Assembly (NCBI RefSeq): GCF_001659685.2
Contig: NZ_LXYE02000012.1
Span: 240,223 to 304,222, forward strand
Source: Labilibacter marinus
GTDB taxonomy: Bacteria > Bacteroidota > Bacteroidia > Bacteroidales > Marinilabiliaceae
Reading direction: 5' to 3'
Length of the DNA: 64,000 bases
The stretch's first letter is position 1, and each line of letters begins with the position of its first letter. Made by a program: the position numbers and the translations under genes. The notes beneath the pieces were generated by a model, which was not told the origin of the DNA, did not search any database, and saw nothing but the letters and a program-made list of their open reading frames with translations. Positions 57,220 through 64,000 of the stretch are shown one piece after another.

Positions 57220-57981
57220 ATGGATTTTAAAGGAAAAGTAGCAGTTATCACTGGGGCAACAGGAGGAATTGGTTTTCAAGTAGCCAAAAGATTAGGTAAA
57301 GATGGATATACTGTAGTGTTAAACGGTATAGAAGATGAAGCAGGAGCTAAAAGAGTAGAAGAACTTGCAGCAGAAGGTATTAGTGCTGAGTATTACGGTT
57401 TTGATGTAACTAAAGATGAGGAAGTAACTAAAAATATTACTGCCATTGGCGAAAAATATGGTAGAATTGATGTGTTGGTAAACAATGCTGGTGGATTAGG
57501 TGGAAGATCTCGTTTTGAAGAGATGACGACTGAATTTTACAGATTTGTGATGGCTTTAAACTTAGACTCAGTATTTTTTGCTTCAAGAGCAGCCATTCCT
57601 TTCCTTAAAAAAGGAGAGCACGCTTCAATCATCAATTATACTTCCAATGCAGGATGGAATGCAGGCGGACCAGGAGCAGGTGTGTATGGAACATCTAAAG
57701 CAGGTGTACATGCAATTACCAGAGCATTGGCAAAAGATTTAGCTGAATACGGAATTAGAGTAAATGCAGTATCGCCAGGTACTATCGATACACCGTTCCA
57801 CGCTCAAATTAAATCGACTAAACCAGAAGTTTTTGCTTCATGGAAAAACAATATTTTATTGGGAAGACTAGGTGAGCCAGAAGAGGTCGCTTCAGTTGTT
57901 TCTTTCTTAGCAAGCAAAGATGCTTCATTTATTACCGCTGAAACCATTCAGATTGGTGGAGGACAAGCTTTAGGTATCTAA
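57220..57981 (+). CDS. SDR oxidoreductase, probable DEH reductase (KduD/DehR-like)
   Basis: 253 aa classical short-chain dehydrogenase: TGATGGIG nucleotide loop (11-18), NNAGG, and catalytic Y156-x3-K160 (YGTSK). Context between the uronate transporter and kdgK points to NAD(P)H-dependent reduction of DEH to 2-keto-3-deoxygluconate. KduD-type or gluconate 5-dehydrogenase activity cannot be excluded. Confidence 0.88.
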   Translation: MDFKGKVAVITGATGGIGFQVAKRLGKDGYTVVLNGIEDEAGAKRVEELAAEGISAEYYGFDVTKDEEVTKNITAIGEKYGRIDVLVNNAGGLGGRSRFEEMTTEFYRFVMALNLDSVFFASRAAIPFLKKGEHASIINYTSNAGWNAGGPGAGVYGTSKAGVHAITRALAKDLAEYGIRVNAVSPGTIDTPFHAQIKSTKPEVFASWKNNILLGRLGEPEEVASVVSFLASKDASFITAETIQIGGGQALGI

Positions 57982-58291
57982 GCATTAAAAGTAACAATTC
58001 AGTATAAAGTATTAAGATATAAGTATAAAGATGGTGGTAATTTTACGACTGAAATAAAAGACGAATTTCATTAATTATTACACCTGTTTTTATACTTTAT
58101 ATCACGATTGTTTAGCTATAAATAATCATTAAGAGTTTAAGTCTTATGTCTTTATATTTTTGTCTTACGACTGAATTTTTACAATAGAAATTATTTTTAA
58201 GGATGAGCAGGTGGAGGCGCCTGCTATTTGTTAGTGATGGGGTGGCAATAGTCACCCTATTCTGATATTGGCTGTTATTTTATTTTTATAG
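57982..58291. repeat. Intergenic region with degenerate palindromic repeats
   Basis: 310 bp. Left arm GATATAAGTATAAAGATGGTG (about 58017-58037) is roughly complementary to CACCTGTTTTTATACTTTATATC (about 58081-58103). Further right are GTCTTATGTCTTTATA and GTCTTACGACTGAA, the latter echoing ACGACTGAAATAAAAGAC inside the first loop. No gene. Confidence 0.55.
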
Positions 58292-59038
58292 ATGAGTATT
58301 CTAGAGTACATACTATTAATTCTTGCAGGTTTAGCATCAGGTTTTATTAATGTTATTGCTGGCGGAGGTTCACTTTTAACACTGCCATTAATGATATTTC
58401 TGGGTGTGCCTTCTGTGGTTGCCAATGCGTCAAACCGTGTGGCCATATTGGCTCAAAATATTGTATCTGTATCAAATTTTAAAAAGAACAAAGTATTATC
58501 AGGCATGTACCCAGTATACTTGGGTGTGTCTGCTTTGTTTGGAGCAATAATAGGTGCATATATTGCGGTTGATATTCCAGAAAAATTGCTCAATAAAATT
58601 CTTTCCATAGTCATGGTAATAGTGGGTGTTTTAATTTTAACAAGCCCTACTTTTAAAGCCGACCAAAAGGAGAGACTCGATTTTAAAAATAGATTCATCG
58701 GTGTAATAGTGTTTTTCTTTGTTGGTATTTATGGTGGTTTTTTACAGGCAGGAATTGGCTTTGTAATGATACTTTCATTGGTAAAAATAAACCGCTTTAG
58801 TTTATTAAAAACCAATGCTATTAAAGTCACGGTGGCACTTATTTATACCATATCAGCTTTAGCTGTATTTATTTGGCAAGATGTAGTCGATTGGAATGTA
58901 GGCTTAACCGTTGCTGTAGGTAGTGCTACAGGAGGATGGTTAGGAAGTCATTTCTCCATAAAAAAAGGCGATGTCTGGATTAAACGTTTCCTACTGGTTG
59001 CCATTGTTGTAATGGCCATTAAGTTATGGTTGTTTTAA
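58292..59038 (+). CDS. TSUP (TauE/SafE) family permease
   Basis: 248 aa with about 7-8 TM helices. Two homologous halves, each with the family's Gly-rich start (AGLASGFINVIAGGGSLLTLPLMIFLGVPSVVANASNRVA; FVGIYGGFLQAGIGFVMI). The family carries sulfite, sulfoacetate and other anions. Its place inside a uronate operon suggests an organic-acid role, but nothing in the sequence fixes the substrate. Confidence 0.9.
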   Translation: MSILEYILLILAGLASGFINVIAGGGSLLTLPLMIFLGVPSVVANASNRVAILAQNIVSVSNFKKNKVLSGMYPVYLGVSALFGAIIGAYIAVDIPEKLLNKILSIVMVIVGVLILTSPTFKADQKERLDFKNRFIGVIVFFFVGIYGGFLQAGIGFVMILSLVKINRFSLLKTNAIKVTVALIYTISALAVFIWQDVVDWNVGLTVAVGSATGGWLGSHFSIKKGDVWIKRFLLVAIVVMAIKLWLF

Positions 59039-59135
59039 AACTAAGTTAAAAGTCCAAAGTTGAATGTAAAAAAGGATAACTCTTTACGAATTGTACTTTG
59101 CGGGCTTTGCGTAAAATATTATTAAATCTTGTGAA

Positions 59136-60143
59136 ATGGGAAAAGTGGTTGTTTTTGGAGAAGTGATGTTACGCCTTTCTACGCAAGAACATCTAAGATT
59201 TAGCCAAGCAGATAAATTGAATGTAACATATGGTGGAGGAGAGGCTAATGTGGCAATCTCGCTTTCTAATTTTGGGGTTGATACAAAAATTGTCAGTCGT
59301 TTTCCTCATAATGATATTGGCGATGCATGTCTTAAATCTATCAAGAAATTCGGAGTGGATACCAGCCATGTGTTAATGGGCGGAAAAAGGTTGGGCATCT
59401 ACTTTTTAGAAACAGGAGCAGATCAACGCGGTTCTAAGGTGGTGTATGATAGAGACGATTCTTCATTTGCTACCATAAAACCAGGAATGATTAATTGGGA
59501 AGAGGTATTTAAAGATGCCGATTGGTTCCATTGGTCTGGTTTAAGTGCCGCTATTGCTGAAGACCCAACTTTGGTTTTAGCCGAAGCCGTTAACGCAGCC
59601 TATGCCAAAGGAATAACAATTTCGTGCGATATTAACCTTCGTGCTAATCTCTGGAATTATGGGAAAACACCCAATGATGTATTGCCTCCATTGATTAAGA
59701 TGTGTGATGTCATCTTCGGAAATGAATATGATGCAGAACAGGCCATGGGAATTGATGTTGGTGAAAATATTCGAGGTAAATTCACGAATGAGTCTTTTGT
59801 AAGTTCTTCAAAAATGGTGATGGAAAAGTATCCCAACATTAAAAAGATAGTTACTACAAGAAGAGGAAATATTAACGCCAGTCACAATACACTTCGGGGC
59901 TTAATGTTTAATGGACAGGAACTTTTTGAAACATCTACTTATGAAATAACTCATATTGTTGATAGAGTAGGAGGTGGCGATGCATTTACAGCAGGAGTAA
60001 TTTATGGATTGTTAGATCATTCTAAAATTGTTCAAGATACCCTTAATTTTGCTGTAGCAGCTTCAAGTTTTAAGCATACTATTATGGGTGATGCTAATAT
60101 GGTTAGTGTTGATGAGGTAGAGGAATATATGAAGGAGAATTAA
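59136..60143 (+). CDS. kdgK: 2-dehydro-3-deoxygluconokinase (PfkB family)
   Basis: 335 aa ribokinase-fold sugar kinase that phosphorylates KDG to KDPG. The N-terminal VVFGEVMLRLSTQEHLRFSQADKLNVTYGGGEANVAISLSNFG fits KdgK, and the C-terminal PfkB signature has the catalytic base D282 (GGGDAFTAG). It lies 16 bp before a PL7 gene. The next enzyme, KDPG aldolase, is not encoded in the window. Confidence 0.94.
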   Translation: MGKVVVFGEVMLRLSTQEHLRFSQADKLNVTYGGGEANVAISLSNFGVDTKIVSRFPHNDIGDACLKSIKKFGVDTSHVLMGGKRLGIYFLETGADQRGSKVVYDRDDSSFATIKPGMINWEEVFKDADWFHWSGLSAAIAEDPTLVLAEAVNAAYAKGITISCDINLRANLWNYGKTPNDVLPPLIKMCDVIFGNEYDAEQAMGIDVGENIRGKFTNESFVSSSKMVMEKYPNIKKIVTTRRGNINASHNTLRGLMFNGQELFETSTYEITHIVDRVGGGDAFTAGVIYGLLDHSKIVQDTLNFAVAASSFKHTIMGDANMVSVDEVEEYMKEN

Positions 60144-60159
60144 TTTAACAATATAAGGT

Positions 60160-61224
60160 ATGAACGCTAAAAATATTAAATCAATAATGCAGACTGTTTT
60201 AATGGTTGTTCTTGCTTTGGTGCTCAATAGTTGCTTTCATACGACTAAAAAGTCTGCGGAGTCGGATACAGAAAAGCCGATTTACCCTAGCGATGTTATT
60301 CCATTTATGGATGAATGGAAGATTCTTCTTGGCGATGGAACGCATGAAAAAGAACTGGTTAATTATAAAAAAGGAGATTTTTTTTATGTTGAGAATGATG
60401 GAAAAACAGATTGGGTTGTGTATAAAACACCAAATGCTGGAATTACATCACGCACTTCAAGTAATACAAGAACAGAACTGGGTCAAAAAGAACATTGGAC
60501 TCCAGAAATAGGAGGAAAGTTAAGCGGAACATTAAAGGTAATGAATGTTTCAACTTCGGGTGATGCAAGAGTTGCAGCTTCTTACTCAGTTGTAGTAGGT
60601 CAAATTCATAGTGACGAAGGACATGAAAACGAGCCTATAAAAATATTTTATAAGAAATTTCCTGGTCATACAAAAGGATCTGTTTTCTGGAACTATGAAA
60701 TTAATACCAAAGGTGATAATTCTGGAAGATGGGATTATTCAACAGCTGTTTGGGGTTATGATATGTCGGTGGTTGGTGATAGCTCAGACGTATATCCTGA
60801 AGAGCCTGAAGACGGTATTGCCTTAGGGGAAGAGTTCACTTATGAAATAAATGTGTATAAAGGAATCATGTATCTTACGTTTACAAGTGAAGGTCATGAA
60901 ACTATAAAATTTACCAAAAACTTATTGCAGTCAGAATTTGCAACTAAGGAAGATATTCCTCAACAAATATTGACACTATATGCAGAAATAGGGCGCGATG
61001 GTGTTGAACGTGAAAATGCATATGCCGGAGAAATTCAATATTTTAAACAAGGTGCCTATAATCAAGCGAATGGAAAGAATCCTGAGGATAATAATGTGTG
61101 GCATACCGGCTCTGAGACTTATAACGGAGATATTGCCAAACAATATGCAAACGGATGTTATGCTGAAGTTTGGTTTAAAGACGCTAAGGTAGGTCCTGGT
61201 ACACCCGTTGATGAGGGATTATAG
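60160..61224 (+). CDS. Alginate lyase, polysaccharide lyase family 7, lipoprotein
   Basis: 354 aa. Lipobox VLNSC (Cys25). PL7 motifs in variant form: R104-T-E-L-G-Q, Q148-I-H150 (VVGQIHS) and Y294-FKQGAYNQ302. The larger size and the GQ in place of the usual LR-E distinguish it from the PL7 at 49223. Probably anchored in the outer membrane. Preceded by AAGG at a good ribosome-binding distance. Confidence 0.92.
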   Translation: MNAKNIKSIMQTVLMVVLALVLNSCFHTTKKSAESDTEKPIYPSDVIPFMDEWKILLGDGTHEKELVNYKKGDFFYVENDGKTDWVVYKTPNAGITSRTSSNTRTELGQKEHWTPEIGGKLSGTLKVMNVSTSGDARVAASYSVVVGQIHSDEGHENEPIKIFYKKFPGHTKGSVFWNYEINTKGDNSGRWDYSTAVWGYDMSVVGDSSDVYPEEPEDGIALGEEFTYEINVYKGIMYLTFTSEGHETIKFTKNLLQSEFATKEDIPQQILTLYAEIGRDGVERENAYAGEIQYFKQGAYNQANGKNPEDNNVWHTGSETYNGDIAKQYANGCYAEVWFKDAKVGPGTPVDEGL

Positions 61225-61262
61225 TACGATTAAAATAAACGATTAGCTAAAATATTTAGATA

Positions 61263-61757
61263 ATGATGAATAATGCAATTTTTATAATGGGAGTCTCTGG
61301 TTGTGGAAAGAGCACTATTGGAAATTTGCTGTCGGAAGCATTGGATATACCATTTTTTGATGGTGATGATTTTCATCCAGAATCTAATATCAAAAAGATG
61401 AGCAATGGTATTGCTTTAAATGATGAAGACAGATACGATTGGTTAGTTACGCTCAATGATTTAGCGAAGAAACAATTGCAAAATAATAGTTGTGTTATAG
61501 TGTGCTCAGCTTTAAAGGAATCTTACAGAAATATTTTAAATAGAGATATTGGCAATCAGGTTAAATGGGTTCATTTAGTTGGCAGTTTTGAGCAAATTTT
61601 AGAACGACTAAATAAGAGAGAAAACCATTTTATGTCGCCGGATTTATTACAATCGCAATTCGATATTTTAGAACAACCTAAAAATGCGATAGAGATAAAT
61701 ATAAGTTTAAAACCAGAAGAAATTGTTGAAAGAATAAAAAGGGATTTGAGCAAATAA
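61263..61757 (+). CDS. gntK: Gluconokinase
   Basis: 164 aa P-loop kinase: G10-VSGCGKST18 (Walker A), FFDGDDFHPESNIKKMSNGIALNDEDRYDWL (GntK substrate signature) and CSALKESYRNIL. It phosphorylates gluconate, or a related aldonate from this pathway, to the 6-phosphate. Starts 38 bp after the PL7 gene. Confidence 0.93.
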   Translation: MMNNAIFIMGVSGCGKSTIGNLLSEALDIPFFDGDDFHPESNIKKMSNGIALNDEDRYDWLVTLNDLAKKQLQNNSCVIVCSALKESYRNILNRDIGNQVKWVHLVGSFEQILERLNKRENHFMSPDLLQSQFDILEQPKNAIEINISLKPEEIVERIKRDLSK

Positions 61758-61814
61758 AGTTGGCAGTAATTCCTGTCAAAGACTAAAAAAGATACTTAAT
61801 AAACACCAGAACTT

Positions 61815-63089
61815 ATGTCAGAATCAGAAAAGAATAAATCGTTATTAAAGAAGATTATAGCATTAGTTTTAGGTTTTGGACCTGGTATTTTTGCAATAGG
61901 ATTTACCATCGGAACAGGAAGTATAACTTCCATGATTGTGGCCGGAAGTACATATGGTATGCAATTATTATGGGTGCTACTTCTAAGTTGTTTATTTTCT
62001 GGAATACTGATGTTTGCCTATGGTAATTATGGTTTAATAACTGGCGAAACTGCCCTTTATGGATTTAAGAAACATATAAAAGGAGGAAAGATAATAGCGA
62101 TACTTATTATCCTTGGAATTGCCTTTGGTCAGTGGAATTCTTTAATGGGTATTTTAGGTATATCTGCCAATATACTCTACGAAATTTTTGCCATGAACTT
62201 TGAGGGTCTGGTAAACTATAAATACGAAGCAGTTCTAATAATAGCAATTGTTATTATTTCAGTTTTTTACGGATTACTACTCATTGGAAAATATACATTC
62301 TTTGAGAAAGTACTGGTCATTTTTGTGACGATAATGGGGTTTTCATTTATCGTATCCTTGTTTTTTGTACAACCCTTACCTGCCGATGTAGTGATGGGTT
62401 TAATTCCTTCCATTCCGGATGTGCCCGGTGGTAAAATGATGGTAGCGGCATTCGTTGGAACGACCATGGCGGCAGCAACATTTTTATCGCGACCACTTTT
62501 TGTTAAAGGGAAAGGTTGGACAATAAAAGACTTGAAACGTCAGAAAAATGACTCTATTACTGCGGCTATTCTGGTTTTTGTTATTAGTGGTGTAGTTATG
62601 GCAGTAGCCTGTGGAGCCTTGTTTCATCAGGGTAAGCCTGTAAAGGCAGTACTCGATATGGCTAATACCTTAGAGCCTGTGGCTGGTAATTTAGCAGTAA
62701 GCATTTTCTTTTTTGGAACATTAAGTGCGGGGCTATCATCTATTTTTCCTATCCTTTTAATTGTACCTTTATTGATAGCTGATTACCAATCAGGAGAGCT
62801 GGATACAAGTTCTAAGCAATTTAGAATCATCACATTTGTTGCTTGTTTAGTCGCTTTAATTGTTCCTGTTTTTGGTGCAAATCCCATTCAAATGCAAATT
62901 CTTTCACAAGTATTCAATGTGTTTGTTTTGCCATTGGTTATCATTGGTATTATTATTCTGGTAAACAACAAAAAAGTAATGAAAGGCTTTAAGACAGGCA
63001 CTTTTGTAAACATAGGGTTAGGTGCATCTCTTATTTTTGCATGCATCATTTCATATAATGGTGTCCTGGCATTATTCGAATTCTTTTAA
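61815..63089 (+). CDS. Nramp-like transporter lacking metal-binding motifs
   Basis: 424 aa with about 11 TM helices. The overall pattern and the GFGPGIF opening fit the Nramp superfamily. However, the TM1 DPGN of true Mn/Fe transporters is replaced by GTGS (FTIGTGSITSM), and the TM6 MPHN motif by MAAATFLS. Proton-coupled divalent-metal transport is therefore unlikely. It is encoded between gluconokinase and an SDR, so a sugar-acid substrate is plausible, by inference only. Confidence 0.82.
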   Translation: MSESEKNKSLLKKIIALVLGFGPGIFAIGFTIGTGSITSMIVAGSTYGMQLLWVLLLSCLFSGILMFAYGNYGLITGETALYGFKKHIKGGKIIAILIILGIAFGQWNSLMGILGISANILYEIFAMNFEGLVNYKYEAVLIIAIVIISVFYGLLLIGKYTFFEKVLVIFVTIMGFSFIVSLFFVQPLPADVVMGLIPSIPDVPGGKMMVAAFVGTTMAAATFLSRPLFVKGKGWTIKDLKRQKNDSITAAILVFVISGVVMAVACGALFHQGKPVKAVLDMANTLEPVAGNLAVSIFFFGTLSAGLSSIFPILLIVPLLIADYQSGELDTSSKQFRIITFVACLVALIVPVFGANPIQMQILSQVFNVFVLPLVIIGIIILVNNKKVMKGFKTGTFVNIGLGASLIFACIISYNGVLALFEFF

Positions 63090-63142
63090 AAAACCTTTTA
63101 CGCTATCAAGTTATAGATTTAATCAATTTAATATAGGATAAT

Positions 63143-63904
63143 ATGAATAAGTTAAGCGGAAAAAATATTCTCATCACAGCAGGAGCTCAAGGTATTGGAG
63201 AAGCAATCACCAGACATTTTATTGACAGTGGAGCCAATGTCGCTATTCATTACTTTTCCAGTGCAGATACCGCAAATCAATTGAAGGAATACGCAGCTAG
63301 TAAAGGAGTAAAAGCGATTGCTGTAAGCGGAGACTTGACTAAAGAAACTGATGCGAATGCAATGGTTGAAAAAACAGTAGAAGCTTTGGGTGGCTTGGAT
63401 ATACTAATTAACAATGCAGGTTCACTTGTAGCACGTAGATTGCTGAATGAAATGGATACTGAGTTTTGGCACAAAGTAATGGACATCAATCTTACATCTA
63501 TGATGTTTGTAACGCGAGCTGCATCTGCTTATTTAGCAAAAAATGACAACAGTGGTATTATTAATTTAGCATCGCTAGCTGGGCGTAAAGGTGGGCATCC
63601 GGGTTCGTTGGTTTATTCTACCAGTAAAGGAGCTATTCTTACGTTTACAAGAGCACTTGCTTCAGAATTAGGACCTCAAGGAATAAGAGTAAATGCTGTT
63701 GCTCCCGGTCTTATACTTGGAACTTCATTTCACAATACGCATACTACAAAAGAATCAGCGGATGAAACAACCCGCGGCATTCCAATTCAAAGAGCAGGTA
63801 ATGCAGATGATGTAGCGAGAGCGGTTCTATATTTAGCATCGGAATACGATGGTTTTATTACTGGCGCTACACTCGATATCAACGGTGGTGTTTACAATAT
63901 GTAG
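63143..63904 (+). CDS. SDR oxidoreductase, second sugar-acid-type dehydrogenase
   Basis: 253 aa classical SDR: TAGAQGIGEA nucleotide loop (12-21, the first Gly of the usual TGxxxGxG motif is Ala), NNAGS, and catalytic Y158-x3-K162 (YSTSK). Only moderately similar to the SDR at 57220. It may act with gluconokinase (gluconate 5-dehydrogenase-like) or be a second DEH reductase with a different cofactor preference. Confidence 0.87.
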   Translation: MNKLSGKNILITAGAQGIGEAITRHFIDSGANVAIHYFSSADTANQLKEYAASKGVKAIAVSGDLTKETDANAMVEKTVEALGGLDILINNAGSLVARRLLNEMDTEFWHKVMDINLTSMMFVTRAASAYLAKNDNSGIINLASLAGRKGGHPGSLVYSTSKGAILTFTRALASELGPQGIRVNAVAPGLILGTSFHNTHTTKESADETTRGIPIQRAGNADDVARAVLYLASEYDGFITGATLDINGGVYNM

Positions 63905-64000
63905 TTTCTTTTTAAGTAATACATAACTAATAAACATTATTTGAAAACAATAGCGTTCTAAACGATTTGCTTTAATGTTCTGAAAGTTTTGTATAGTGTC
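63905..64000. other. Right window edge, no gene seen
   Basis: 96 bp of AT-rich sequence after the SDR stop; no start codon with a credible frame and no terminator. Confidence 0.5.

Overview
The window looks like a chromosomal segment of a marine, polysaccharide-degrading member of the Bacteroidota (Marinilabiliales-like is my guess; no 16S rRNA is present to test it). The reasons are: low-GC DNA, SusC/SusD pairs, a hybrid two-component regulator with a Reg_prop propeller, type IX secretion sorting domains, an XrtN-type exosortase, a Bacteroidota-style V/A-type ATPase operon that includes a DUF2764 gene, and weak Shine-Dalgarno sites with TAnnTTTG-like -7 elements.

Layout. 1-5308: tripartite RND efflux operon (adaptor truncated by the window edge, pump, outer-membrane factor). 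5309-7245: a secreted three-repeat protein with a T9SS tail, ended by a strong terminator. 7846-15396: seven-gene V/A-type ATPase operon (E, DUF2764, A, B, D, I, K) whose proteolipid has the full Na+-ligand pattern. 15483-20423: mixed chromosomal genes (2OG-Fe(II) oxygenase, 7TMR-DISM histidine kinase, MtfA-like peptidase, lipoprotein) with a MITE-like palindrome. 20649-30192, minus strand: a DUF1080 fusion enzyme, a B12-binding radical SAM protein, and an exosortase N / VIT-protein / winged-helix regulator / membrane-protein cluster in which two genes share an identical 17-bp palindromic operator. 30518-32649: two orphan genes and a tandem universal stress protein. 32937-38641: HTCS regulator plus one GH43 enzyme. 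38789-63904: a large alginate utilisation locus.

The alginate locus can be read as a pathway. Alginate is cut outside or on the cell by PL6 (two) and PL7 (two) lyases. Oligomers are bound by two paralogous surface lipoproteins plus SusD and imported by the SusC channel. PL17 releases unsaturated monouronate, a KdgF cupin linearises it to DEH, an SDR reduces DEH to KDG, and KdgK phosphorylates it. An MFS uronate transporter, a TSUP permease, a gluconokinase, a divergent Nramp-like transporter and a second SDR complete the region. A FadR/GntR regulator sits in the middle, and three TTGGTC(A/G)ACCAA-type palindromes lie upstream of the first PL6 gene and upstream of the regulator itself, so it probably controls the locus and its own gene. 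No KDPG aldolase (kdgA) gene was seen in the window.

The least explained items are the XrtN cluster with its paired operator, the Nramp homologue lacking metal-binding motifs in a sugar-acid operon, the DUF1080 fusion enzyme, several palindromic or MITE-like intergenic elements, and hairpins with a shared TTAGTGCG arm on both sides of the SusCD operon.
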